64,000 bases of DNA from Gigaspora rosea. Lineage: Eukaryota > Glomeromycota > Glomeromycetes > Diversisporales > Gigasporaceae. The notes beneath the pieces are model-generated. The model worked only from the letters and a program-made list of their open reading frames with translations. It was not told the origin of the DNA and did not search any database. A program made the translations under genes and the position numbers. Location of the stretch: assembly GCA_003550325.1 (NCBI GenBank), contig QKWP01001924.1, positions 29,144 through 93,143 on the forward strand, given 5' to 3'. Every line of letters starts with the position of its first letter. The stretch's first letter is position 1. Positions 22,030 to 32,919 of the stretch are shown here, piece by piece.

Positions 22030-23460
22030 AAACACATTGTTTGACGAAATTAAGAATATGAACTCATCAAGGACTAATTAGAAATTTTTGAATAACTAAA
22101 TTTTTTTTTTCTTGATTATCGAATTATACAAATCAAAAGATCTAATATTGTTTGCTATAGTCTCTTGCATACTCTTGCATATTAATTAATAATTTTAGAC
22201 ATAATTTAATTAAAAGATTGATCCTTTAGATTATTACTCAATTATCGACTATCCCAAAAATATATCTATATTTTATTTTCGAAAGTGATTTAAAAATAAC
22301 CTAAAAATTTTTGTAGATGCTCAATATGTGCAAATAGAATTATAAAATGTGGCACTTATTTTAATAATAATATTGAATTCGTGGTTTCAATAAAGGTATT
22401 TCTAACAATAATATAATTTTTTCCGACCGATGAAAAGTCAAGACGGAAATTGTCTTACGTAAACGGAAATCTCCAAAGTTTTACAATAGGTTTTGTGTCC
22501 TGTGTCGAGCTCCACGAACTAAATAAATATATATATATGGCGACCCATATGAATTGCCATTCTTGTTTACGTGCATGACAAACTTTCGGAGTAAAATTTT
22601 ATTATATATATTATTCGATTTGATAATCATAAATTTAAACAAATAAACGTTACATCAAAATGACATTAATCCATTTATTGATTTACATACTGTATAAATT
22701 ATATACTTGATTATGTACCGGTAAATAATTATTAATTTATATTTGAATATATCAAAAAAAGATACGTACAGTATCTCTGAATGCATCAAAAAATGCAGCT
22801 TTTATTTACCATGTTTCATCCAGATATGGCAACATTACAATGGTAATTGTTTTTTTACTGTTTTAAAGTTTGTGTTACCAAATTACATACTCGGTCTAGT
22901 ATTTATTATACTCAATATATTGAACTAATTCAAATTCATTGAGTCATAATTTTAGACTATCTTCATGTTCGTTCCTCACAATAATTAATATAAAATTTTA
23001 GTATTTAAATTTGATAAAATAAATGGTCTGATCTATTATTTGAATATACTTGATCTTAAGAGAGGTCATCGTCAAATAAAAAGTTTGAAATCCTTGGAAA
23101 TTTCCAGATCTGCATTTTCAATGCGTGTATTACCATTAACCACCAAGTATTTATTATAAATTATTAACGTACATATTCTAGTACATATGCTAGTACAGAT
23201 CATGATAATCGTATATTCGGGTCAATTTCTATTCATTTCGACAAAATGTTTGTTTTTCATGAATTCTCCTAAACGATTCTGTCTATATTGCCTTACTAAT
23301 CAATTAAAATTAAAATTTTGCAACCAATAATTAATGACAAACTGCATATGTATATATGTGCATTCATATTTGCACTACATATGTTTTTTATGTACCTGCA
23401 AATCTTTGTTATTTTCACTTCATTCAACTTGTCATGTCTTCGACAATTCTATGAAATATT
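22030..23460 (-). repeat. Segmental repeat copy D (inverted)
   Basis: Carries the blocks of B and C in inverse order and orientation: the AAACACATTG...TGAACTCAT end first, then TTGCATACTCTTGCATATTA, the coding island near 22800-22885, the TCATGTTCGTTCCTCACAAT block (shared only with B), and finally ACCTGCAAATCTTTGTTATT. It ends just before an assembly gap, so its left-end blocks may be missing. Confidence 0.75.
22800..22885 (+). pseudogene. Conserved coding island, copy D
   Basis: The plus-strand frame RYGNITMVIVFLLF is then broken by an inserted T that gives a stop. It agrees with copies A to C up to that point, with several synonymous differences. Confidence 0.45.
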
Positions 23461-23555
23461 TTATATAAATCTTAATTTACTTCATTTACGTGAAAGATTT
23501 AAATTGAAATATTTTCTTGCTGCATCAGTAAAGAATAAAAAAAAAAAAAAAAAAA

Positions 23556-23689
23556 NNNNNNNNNNNNNNNNNNNNNNNNNNNNNNNNNNNNNNNNNNNNN
23601 NNNNNNNNNNNNNNNNNNNNNNNNNNNNNNNNNNNNNNNNNNNNNNNNNNNNNNNNNNNNNNNNNNNNNNNNNNNNNNNNNNNNNNNNN
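23556..23689. other. Assembly gap (134 N) inside a poly-A run
   Basis: The gap is bounded by A homopolymers on both sides, which is probably why the assembly broke. The real length is unknown. Open frames that span it are meaningless. Confidence 1.
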
Positions 23690-23751
23690 AAAAAAAAAAA
23701 AAAAAAAAAAAAAAGCAAAATGTTATTATTCTTGCGAATATTGAATAAAAA

Positions 23752-23886
23752 ATGAGCACCAGCAATTTTATGACTTCGAAACGTTATCATTATATCAATT
23801 ATGTGCATAATGATTTGCCTGGAATAAAGAATACCATGCAATTAGTCGATACAGCGCCCTTCCCAAGTAATTTTTATTTTGAATAA
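23752..23886 (+). CDS. Candidate first exon or small ORF, unknown
   Basis: An ATG-led frame of 44 aa, MSTSNFMTSKRYHYINYVHN then DLPGIKNTMQLVDTAPFP, ends in a stop, but a GTAATT donor lies within its last codons. A TTGTGATAG acceptor near 24081 could continue it into SSLHYLEHLHDRVVKMYKK. The composition is protein-like and unusual for this AT-rich DNA. No domain is recognised. The gap 60 bases upstream means the true start may be missing. Confidence 0.3.
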   Translation: MSTSNFMTSKRYHYINYVHNDLPGIKNTMQLVDTAPFPSNFYFE

Positions 23887-24470
23887 TCATAAACATCTGA
23901 TAATCAGATAATATGATTCATATTACAATTTTTTTATAATAAACACTAAGAAAAGCTTTAACATCAATTGCGAAATTTTTGGCAGTGGATGAAGTAAAAA
24001 GCGCAATTAATTAATGTATTTACCATAAAATAAGTTATAGATTTAACTGATTAATAATATCTAAGTTTCTTCTTGTGATAGGTTCATTACACTACCTAGA
24101 ACATCTGCACGATCGGGTGGTCAAAATGTATAAGAAAATTTACACCAGAAAAAACTTTAAATTTAATGCTTCTTCATCTCATTATTGGTTCATGAAGTTT
24201 ATTGTGATGCTCATTAATAGTTTGAGTTTTAATGTTTATGACTCAGGTATGCATTCTTATAACAAATTAAAAGATTAATGAATATATTGTTGAAAGCTTA
24301 AAAAATATACTCAAATCATGATCATGTAAAGCCGATTTCACAAGTAACGATGCATTTCTTAAATCATTAAATTAATGTATGATTATTATTTATCTGCAAA
24401 TATTGTACGTGTTTTTGGAATAATTATTCTGATAATGAATCTATTAAATTGTATTTGTGTTAGTGATGCC
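23887..24470. other. AT-rich DNA, possible further exon at about 24082-24270
   Basis: The frame from 24082 to the stop at 24278 could be a second exon of the candidate at 23752. Otherwise nothing is recognised here. Confidence 0.3.
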
Positions 24471-24549
24471 TGACGAAATGACGAAACTTGACGAAACTTA
24501 TGGTTTCGTCATTTCGTCAAGGCAAAATTAGTTTCGCCAGGCATCTATA
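24471..24549. mobile_element. Tiny hAT-type MITE (79 bp), perfect 8 bp TSD
   Basis: Begins TAGTGATGCCTGACGAAA and ends TTTCGCCAGGCATCTATA. The octamer ATTTGTGT is duplicated exactly at 24463-24470 and 24550-24557. The body is made of GACGAAA words on both strands and forms a hairpin. Confidence 0.85.
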
Positions 24550-24997
24550 ATTTGTGTGTAGCGGTCGTAATCGGTTGTAAATTTAAGAAAATGATCGAAC
24601 AATATAAAACCGGTTATTATTTAAATTAAACCGGAAGGAATTTAAGCGTGTAATATAAATCATGTAATTGGTTGTTAATTTTTTTATAGTAGTATATCAA
24701 ATGATATTAGATCGAATATTCACTAATGATAAGTCTAAGTTAAGATCCTTACATATAATCATCAATCTATCTCAACTTTATCTATCTTTGAATTGTTATG
24801 TCTTGATTATATATCTAATATCATACTTTATTCTGCTATTTTCGTTACAATGTGTTTATTTCTGTAAGTTTAATCTTCATTAAATGAATAGTTTCTATAT
24901 TAATCATTTCCGCTTTATTTGGCATTTAAATTTAAATATAAATAATTTTTATGCTCATCGACTAATTAATGAGAATAAAGATTCATGAAGTTGAACA
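24550..24997. other. AT-rich spacer with scattered CGGTTG words
   Basis: No gene is seen. A few AATCGGTTGT and ACCGGTTATT words at 24565-24645 resemble the words in the next element. Confidence 0.4.
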
Positions 24998-25332
24998 TAG
25001 AGATTTGAACCGGTTGGGCTATAATCGGTTTACCAACCCGAACCGAATAAATTTCGGGTAAATGGTTGAGTAAATGCTTAATCGGTTGACCTGACAACCA
25101 GTTGAGAATCAATTGACAAAAATGTAAATGACATTATAAATGAGCAAAGGTCCCAAAAAAGTTCTGAAAAAAAAAAATGACTAAACATAGTAGATGAGCA
25201 AAGTCGAGACAAAAATTCCGTGAATTCCCGAAAATAAAACTTGAAGTAATTTTAATCGGTTGCAATCGGTTGACGCCAAATATTTCGGTTCGGTTAACCG
25301 ATTAAGGAAAATTTTTTCGGTTCAAATCACTA
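24998..25332. mobile_element. hAT-type MITE with CGGTT words, perfect 8 bp TSD
   Basis: The termini TAGAGATTTGAACCG and CGGTTCAAATCACTA are inverted. GTTGAACA is duplicated exactly at 24990-24997 and 25333-25340. The body is a degenerate chain of AATCGGTTGAC and CGAACCGAA words with no ORF. Confidence 0.9.
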
Positions 25333-25819
25333 GTTGAACAACTTGTAGATTAATAAATGCTCTTCCATGGATTACAGTATAACGAAAAAAATTAAATTCA
25401 ACACTAAATCTTTATAAGTTTAAAATAATAAATTAATGCGATTAAAATAATAATTAATAATATTTATAACCCTAAAAACTTATCTAGATTAAATAAATAT
25501 TTGAGCTAAATTATCCCTAAATGCAACCTTAAACTCTGACCTAAATATATTTCTAACCTTCATAAATGCAATTTTTCATATTGTTTTCTAAATCCATGTT
25601 ATCAAAAGTTCGGTTCCAACAAGTTGCATATAGGGAGGACTGACTGTATATAAATAAACACAATGAATTGGCAAACTACCAATAAGCATGCATGCACACG
25701 ATCTTGTGATACTTATTCTGATTGATAGTTGATTAAAAAGAAGGCCGTCTTAAACCAAGCAGGATCACGCAACACAAAGCCAATCAAATTATAGAAATTT
25801 GATGATCCCTATCTTTAAA
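25333..25819. other. Intergenic, nothing recognised
   Basis: AT-rich with no protein-like frame or paired termini. Confidence 0.45.
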
Positions 25820-26389
25820 TATATATAAATTTATTTCTACTTAATCTATTCAGTAATATATAATTTGTTAAATCATTTCTAAATCATTCCTATTTATACT
25901 TTAAATTGTAATAGGTAAAATAATTAAATTTATTTTATAAAAACAAGTTCATTTGTAATATGTATAACTTTAGATTTAAAGTATATAAAAACAAGTTAAC
26001 TTAACTTTTTTACTCTGCTTTTTATATAAACAATACTCGAACTTGTTTTTGCTTTTTCTAAAAAGTACTAGATCTTAGTTTTGTATCATTTGTCTTTGGT
26101 TTTGACACTAAAATGCCTTCATGTACTTGAATTGTAGGTTTAACTACCTTAGCTTTCTTATAAACTTCATCTTTAATAAAACTTTTTGAATATGGAATTA
26201 ATTTTAATATAAGACAGAGCAGGCAAAGTTCTTTTACTATTTTTTTTTTTGGAGTAAACTTAATTGGTAAGTTTCAAAAAATCATGAAAATACAAAGTAC
26301 TTTAAACTATATAAAAATCAAAAAATTTTTTTACTAAATTGGCTAAGCAACAATGTTTATTATCCAAATTCAGATTTGTCCACTATGCT
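25820..26389. mobile_element. Left-truncated copy of the 6882-7829 hAT-like element
   Basis: Matches 7245-7829 along its full length and ends with the same terminus (TTTGTCCACTATGCT). The left terminus and palindrome are missing. Differences from the 6882 copy are strongly biased to C-to-T and G-to-A, including many former CpG sites. Confidence 0.75.
26058..26215 (-). pseudogene. C-terminal coding remnant, second copy
   Basis: The minus-strand frame contains FIKDEVYKKAKVVKP, VHEGILVSKPKTN and LRSSTF plus stop. It is the counterpart of 7485-7628 and runs open further upstream (LIPYSKSFIKDEV). Changes from the other copy are mostly synonymous or conservative. Confidence 0.45.
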
Positions 26390-26691
26390 AGTAAAATACA
26401 ATTTATATTTAAAGATATCTTCTTTGATATATTTAAAGATTGACTGCTCTATCTTATCTAATTTGTTTATGCAGTATAATCTTTTTTACTATTTATTGGC
26501 ATGGATTATCATGAAATTAGATTATTATAAATCTACATGATTTCCATATTATCAGATTTCCTAAAATTTCTAAAAATCATATAAACAATCGATCTAATTG
26601 ATTTATACTATGTAATCAAAACAATCAAATGTTATAATAACTGGTTGGTATACCTATAACTTTATAACTCATATTCTTGATATATGAGGTA

Positions 26692-26930
26692 ATATCAATA
26701 GAAAAGGGTCAAATTTTTTCTAAATAAAAGTTTTTCAAGTTTAAGTAAAATAACTTAACAACTACTTAACCAAATTTAATAAATATTTTTATTTTAAATT
26801 TTATAGTTATAGAATTAAACAAAAAAAATTTATTAAATTTGATTTGGTAGTTTTTAAGATATTTTAATTTAAAATTTTAAAAAAAGGTGCTAAAAATAAT
26901 TTGTCCTTTTTCTATTGATGCTCCCCTATA
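26692..26930. mobile_element. Small palindromic element, relative of the 12.6 kb foldback
   Basis: AATAGAAAAGGGTCAAATTTT at the left pairs with AATTTGTCCTTTTTCTATT at the right. The inner modules (ACAACTACTTAACCAAATTT and its inverse) match those of 12639-13668. Centre near 26815. Confidence 0.65.
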
Positions 26931-26935
26931 TATAT

Positions 26936-27172
26936 ATATATAAAAGGCCTTCTAACTATATCAAAAGGCAACCCTAACTCTAACTATAACCCTAACCAGC
27001 AAAATGAGTCTATAAAACCACTAACAAAAAAAATTTGCTTCATGAACTCTAACCCTAACCACAAGGCAAAAAAAGAGTCTATAAAACTGCTAACAAAAAA
27101 ATTTTGCCTCATGTTTAAAGTTAGAGTTAGGGTCACTTTTTTAATAAGTTAGAAGGTCTTTTATATATAGAT
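26936..27172. mobile_element. MITE with AAAGGCCTTCTAAC termini and CCCTAA words
   Basis: TATATAAAAGGCCTTCTAAC pairs with GTTAGAAGGTCTTTTATATA. The interior contains ACCCTAACTCTAAC runs and two direct copies of an AGTCTATAAAAC-CACTAACAAAA block, the second ending in a GTTAGAGTTAGGG inverse. Confidence 0.7.
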
Positions 27173-27562
27173 ATCAAGAATGTGATTTATGTAGTATATA
27201 GTCATATATTAAATTAACTCCCCAGTTATAGCATTCGATTGTTTTGATTATATAGTATAGATTAATTAGATTGATTGTTTATATGATTTTTGAAAATTTT
27301 AGAAAATCTAATAATACAAAGATTATATAAATTTTATGATAATCTGATTTCACAATAATCTGTAGCATTTATTTACTATTTATTGTATTTTGTATCACTT
27401 ATGTGTATATGATCAGCAGTCAAATTTTTTTTTAATCTATAAAAAAAAAATTTATACCCACCATTTTATTATAATGAACCCATTGTTAAATAACAGGTTT
27501 TTTATAAATAATTTTCTATTTCTATTTGCTATTAAACTATTGTTATTCATTATACAATTATT

Positions 27563-27789
27563 TTTTTTTTAATTCGGCAGTCATGCCATAACTTTATTTA
27601 TCATAATTTGTATATTACATTTTATGACTACTTCTAACTGAAGCTAAAATCTAAAGTATGACCCACCCGGTTGTCACCTTGGACACCTATGTGTAACCTG
27701 CTATAGCAAGGTTTTACCTCCTCACTTATCTCCACCTTCGTTAAGGTTTCTAAAAAGTGGTTCACCGGCAAGGACTTGCAGCCTATTAT
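27563..27789 (-). mobile_element. 5'-truncated LINE tail (227 bp) with 14 bp TSD
   Basis: The duplicated target ATTATACAATTATT is present at 27549-27562 and 27790-27803. A T run at the left (poly-A on the minus strand) marks the 3' end. The GC-richer body (GACCCACCCGGTTGTCACC...) resembles the 3' UTR of the large LINE at 31804-35435 and the fragment at 10325-10660. Confidence 0.75.
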
Positions 27790-27803
27790 ATTATACAATT
27801 ATT

Positions 27804-29400
27804 AAATTTTATTATAATACAAATATATTGCATATTATGTCATAATAATTATATTAATTCATATAACAAATTTTTCATTTTTTCATTATAAATTTTTAAT
27901 ATAGAGAAAGATACAACTTTCTTGCTCATGAAATCTTTGATCAAAAATTAAAAACACTTATTTATTAAAGGAAAAATATTCTTTAATAGATTAAAATAAA
28001 TATGATTGTTAACTGCACTTAAAAATTAAATAATTCATATAACCAAATTTTAAAATTGGATAACTATAATTTTAAAATTCAAAATTAGCAATAATTGTTT
28101 GTAAAATAAGCTTGTTAGTAAAGTAAGTTTTTGCCTTTGAAGTATTTGTTAGTAAGTTATAAAAACTATATTTTAATACAAAATAAGGTGCATGCACATT
28201 TTAAAATAACTTGCAAAGGTATTATTATATACAATTACAGTAAATTTTAAATCTATTAAAATTTTATTTGATATATGATTTTTATTCAAATTAAAGTTGG
28301 AACCCAAAACCTTTTTGGCCAAATCTGAAAGTTTTGGGTTTCAGATTATAGGTATCTGAAACCTTTTCTGAACTCAAAACTATTTTTCAAAATTTGAAAC
28401 TTTTTTTGAAACCTAAAACACAAAACCCTATCTAAAAACTACCCAAAACCTACTAAAATCTACCTAAAACTATGCCAAAACCTTAAAAACTAAAATTTTG
28501 ACAAAAAGTTTATGAAAAATAAACCTATCTAGAATTCAATCATCTAAATCTTTAGTAGAATATAATTTTTCTAAGTATTTGCTAATATATTCACTATTTT
28601 TTATTAATATCATATTTTTTTATTTGTTGCAGAGCAATTGTTTTGGTTCTTGCACTTGCATTTGCATTTTTTCTTGTACTTGTATTTAAGAACATTATGC
28701 AAACCTGCTTTCAAATATCTTTTTTAGCTATGCTCAATAATTTGTATATACAAACTTAGAAGCAAATTTGAAAAATTTATATTTCACAATTTAAAAAGGC
28801 ATTAATGATTAACAATTCTTTTGTTCTCATCTTTGATAATCAGAGATTATCATTTAATTAATCCAATAAAAATCTACAAAAAAAATGAAAAATGCCAAAA
28901 ATTGAATAAATAGATATACAAATTTGTATTAGCCAACTAATATCTATATCTAAAAAAGCATATATTACTATTAATTATTATGTTTATTTATATGAATAAT
29001 CACATTTATTTATTTTTTTTAATTATCAGATGTCTTATAATTCTAGTATATTGGTTATATTAATATATCACAGAATAAATAGTAATTTATAATAGCAGAT
29101 ATTGTATAGATATAGAAGTACTACACATGCTTAGTAAAGTGCAATATGCAAAATTCTTTTATGCATTTACACATTTGCTTTACTATAAGCATTTGTTCAA
29201 TAAAATGCAAAATTTTGTGAATAAATACTTGCAATATAACAATACACTTTGTAAAATTTTTAATATAACTCTATTTCTGGTATTCATAAAATTTTTAATA
29301 TTGCTCCATTTCTGGTATTGTTACTTGGTGTATTTTGGCTAGATAAGCTATTAGTAAACTAACATAAGTAGATCTAATATAATTAATAAATAAGTAAATC
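27804..29400. other. AT-rich intergenic DNA with one word-repeat element
   Basis: No gene. Between about 28295 and 28510 AAAACC/CTGAAA words are repeated (AAAGTTGGAACCCAAAACC start). The same words appear in inverse orientation at 43950-44110, so this is a member of a dispersed degenerate family. Nothing else is recognised. Confidence 0.5.
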
Positions 29401-29404
29401 TATT

Positions 29405-29690
29405 TGTAACCGGCGGTAACAGTTCTGTGCCAATAAGAATCAAGATCAGGTATAACATTACACCTGATTATGTAACATAAAAATGAAGTGAAAAAATGCC
29501 ATATTGCGATAACTGAATATTTTGACTATAAAACCACCCTTTTTTCTAGCAAAAAAAAATTCCTAGTAAAATTTTACTATATAGTTATCTTTAACCCTAA
29601 CTCTACCTCTAACTATACTCTACCTTAACAATAATAAATTTACACATATATATATTGTTTTGATCATACATTACACAGGGGCTTGTCACC
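29405..29690. mobile_element. MITE-like sequence with CCCTAA words
   Basis: Contains a block found in several elements of this window: ATAAAACCACC, then a GCAAAAAAAAATTCCTAG word, then TAACCCTAACTCTACC. Comparable blocks occur at 30640, 55600, 56300 and 58230. The termini are not well resolved. Confidence 0.45.
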
Positions 29691-29839
29691 ACCAGTGACA
29701 AGCACATTTTTATTAATAAATATGTGTAATGGCAAAGCAAAATATCATAAGCAGTTTTTTTTATTTCTTTTATTCTACATATTTTATTTTATTTTTTTAT
29801 TATATTCTATATTTTTTATCTATTAAATAATTATTATGC

Positions 29840-30127
29840 GCTCTTACAAAAAGTGACCTGGGTGGCTGGACTGACTGCATAGATAATGCAGACATCCGGT
29901 AAATTTGTTAAAAGTCTAGGTAGGAAACTGAAAATCAGAGTGTTTAAATAGGCAATTTCTGTAGTTGGGTTGCAGTATGGCATCTAGTGTGGAACCTTTG
30001 GGCGGACCACTTAAATTAGACACAAAAAGTGTACGTGTGGCTAGTTGTACTCTTATCTATGTAGAATCCAGATGCATAAACAGAATAAAGTATATGCCCC
30101 AAAACAGGTACTTTGAAATCAAAAAAA
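29840..30127 (+). mobile_element. Retroposon (SINE or LINE fragment) with 14 bp TSD
   Basis: AATAATTATTATGC is duplicated at 29826-29839 and 30128-30141. The insert ends in an A-run (about 9 A) on the plus strand and is GC-richer than its flanks. A weak box A-like word (TGGCTGGACTG) lies near its start, but I see no convincing box B, so a tRNA-derived SINE is unproven. Confidence 0.75.
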
Positions 30128-30301
30128 AATAATTATTATGCTAACCAGTATTGGCAATTGGACTAATTGGACATAATAAAATTTTTATTGGACTAATTGA
30201 TCATTGTCCAATGCCAACACTGATGCTAACATGTGGAATAGTTCTAATTATCACTATATTACAATTAGTATTACAATCAATTAACATAATAATATAATTA
30301 T

Positions 30302-30882
30302 TCTATTGGGAATAGAAATTTGTCGCACCTGTAACATGTTGCACCCTGATTCTGACCAATCAAATCGCACGATTGTGTTGACAAAAAATTTTAAGTTTTA
30401 AAAATTAAAATTTTACTAGTAAAATGTAAAAATAAATAAGCAATATCAAAGCATATAATGTAAAATTTTATTCTGAACAACTTTTCTAAGTTATAAAAAT
30501 AGATTGTCTTAGTAAAAAAAATGTTTTATAAGAAAAATCAAAATTTTGAATGTTAGTACATATAAAACCTTTTTTACTAATATAAAAGGGTATTAGTATA
30601 TACAAAATTTAGCAAGGAATTTTTTTTTATTAGAGCTCCAAAGGTGGTTTTATAAGCAAAATTTTGAGATATAAATGTTTTTTTAAAAATAAACAAAAAA
30701 AACCGAAATTTTATATTACACCTAATCTTAAATTTTGATTTGCTATTTTAATACTTTATTAAGTAAAATTTTAAATTTTTAAAAAATAGAATTTTTTGCT
30801 TATAAAATTGTGCAATTTGATTCGTCAAAGCAGGGGTGTGACATATCATGGGTGCAACAAATTTATTTTCCCTATTCTATTA
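30302..30882. mobile_element. Inverted-repeat element with TTTGTYGCACC termini
   Basis: The left end GGGAATAGAAATTTGTCGCA is paired by TGCAACAAATTTATTTTCCC at the right. Subterminal CAATCAAATCGCACGATT pairs with AATTGTGCAATTTGATTCG in inverse. The interior has the AGGTGGTTTTATAAGCAAAA block shared with other elements. No ORF. Confidence 0.75.
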
Positions 30883-31257
30883 TACATTTTATTTAAAGAT
30901 AAATCAAAGTACAGTTATGACTGTTTAATTAAATACTGTCTATTTGTTTATACTTTCTAAATATATAAATAATTTTAGTTTTTATTATTAGCATAAAAGT
31001 GGTTAATGCTTATTCTATCTAAGAGTGATAGAGGTATTGTGGACAGGTTAAAGTTTCTACTAATAAAATTTTTAATAATCAAATAGATTTTTATACAATT
31101 TTTATTATTTGAACTATATTTAATAAAGATTAAATTACTGTAAAAGAATTTTTATATCATATATAGTTTTAGATATAAATAATTAGTACACAAAATAGAA
31201 TATAAAAACTAAATTTTAGAACAAAGAGAGGTATTGTGAACACAGTGAATAATTTTT
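30883..31257. other. AT-rich spacer
   Basis: No gene or paired termini were recognised. Confidence 0.4.
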
Positions 31258-31560
31258 GATCTACTAGTTTGTTTTGGGTAATTTTACTACCAAAATGACT
31301 ATCTTAGTGAGACAATTCTAACAAGCACAAAATAGTTAAAATCCAATTATGGAATCCCAAGATCGTTAAAAGTTTATTAAGTAAAAATTTGCAGATTTTC
31401 AAATATATATAAAATTTATATTTTGTATAAATAATAATATCTTATGATCTAGTAATTGGAATTGGGTAATTTTTATTCATTCAATTTGTCTCTCTGAGAT
31501 GATTCAAATGGTATAAAAATTATCCAATTCTGATCACTAGATCATAAGATACCTGCTCTG
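31258..31560. repeat. Two degraded copies of the TCTC-GATGAGA palindrome family
   Basis: The copy at about 31430-31560 (TTATGATCTAGTAATTGGAA... with centre GTCTCTCTGAGATGATTC and right end CACTAGATCATAAGATA) aligns with the palindrome at 7082-7198. Another diverged copy lies at about 31258-31380 (TCTACTAGTTTG, CTTAGTGAGACAATTCTAA). Confidence 0.65.
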
Positions 31561-32548
31561 TCCACAATACCCCCTGTTCACAATACACTACCTCCCTTAT
31601 ATATATATCAATATTTCTGATAGATTGTATGTAATTAGATAATAGTGATTTTATTTACAAAATGAAAACCAATTAGTTAGAGATTAGCTTTAAAAACATG
31701 TATAAAAATAATTAATTTTGACCTTTATAAACAAAAAGTTTATACTTATTTTAATAAAAAAATCCTATAATTATTTTTTAACTTTTATAAACAAAAGTTT
31801 TATTTTTTTTTTTTTAACTAGCGGCCCTGCCTTTATTAATTAGAATTACATATACATGCACTAAGTTTACTTCTATATTACTATATACTTTAAACTTTTC
31901 TATATCTAATAAAGACTCACTCGACTTCAACGAAGCCCAGGTGTGACCTGCCATGACAGCTGTTTCCCTCTTTTTAAAGCCCTCAACTCACTGAGAGTTA
32001 TTTAAACGTCCACAGGCGGAGGCTGTTAGCCTTGTCAGAACCGATTAGCTATTAATATTTTTATCCTTCTTGTATACCGGTTTGACGAGAGACGACCAAG
32101 CCAGTTTACTGAAGCCAGAAATATAGTTTCTTATTGTTTCTTGTGCAATGCCTAAGATCTTTCTTTTCTTTTCTCGCTCTTTTTCTTTCTCATTGTTCAC
32201 TCCTTTACCTAACTGACCATTCTCTTTATCTTCTTCTATACGTATTTCCCTGCTTTTCCTTTTTTCTGGTTTTCTACTTTTCTCGTCTTGCTTTCTCTTC
32301 TTTTGTCTTAGCGAGATTCTGTTTGCCTTTTCCCATTCGTTGAAAACTTCGCATCTAAAGCACCAAATTTGTTTATAAAATACTTTTTAGAAGCAGCGTA
32401 TTAACAGGCAGAGAATTTGTTTTTTCTTTTTTGGCTTTTCACAAATAAATTGTTTGATTCTCTCATCAACTTCTTTTGAGATATACCCTCTAATTAACAT
32501 GGCTTGCCTCGTTTCTTTTTCTTCATCAGTGCTTCCAAATAGGACTTC

Positions 32549-32919
32549 TTACCATGTTGTTTCGTCCACTGTTTTAAGGTCTTCCTTTTTTTTCAACTTT
32601 GACATTACCATACTACAGACTTCTCGTCTTGTTCTTTTCCACAAAATTTCGTATACTTCGCAGGATGCTAGATGGTCTTGTGTCTCTTCTTTTCTTAGGC
32701 AGCTGATGCATATACTGATTTCGTATATCTCGGGTTTTCTTTTGTAGAGGGTGTCCTTTGTTGGGAGCTGTTGAACAACACATTTGATCTGGAAAACCCA
32801 GGCTCTACTTCTTTTTTCACTTGTGCATCTTGACCCTTTATTTCTGTATATTTTATCCCATAATGCTCTCCACCTACTCCTGCTACTATCATTGCCTGTA
32901 TCCATTTCTATTAACTCCT
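32549..32919 (-). pseudogene. LINE C-terminal zinc-binding tail
   Basis: Downstream of RNase H the frame reads ...SRWRALWDKIYRNKGS... and then CISCLRKEETQDHLASC, a C-x2-C-x8-H-x4-C cluster of the type found after RNase H in I/Tad-like LINEs. Another cysteine-bearing stretch follows and then a stop. Confidence 0.65.

Larger units (their letters stand above)
26480..27390. mobile_element. Nested inverted-repeat element
   Basis: The left arm (about 26480-26685) with AAACAATCGATCTAATTGAT and AATCAAAACAATCAAATGTT pairs with the right arm (about 27170-27390), where AACATTTGATTGTTTTGATT-type and ATCAATTAGATCGATTGTTT-type words appear in inverse complement. Two further self-complementary elements sit head to tail inside it (26692-26930 and 26936-27172). 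Confidence 0.7.

Noticed and set aside
23318-23841. Open frames of 88-145 codons spanning the N gap
   Set aside because: They are created by N runs and poly-A/T translated as X, K or F; there is no evidence for a protein.
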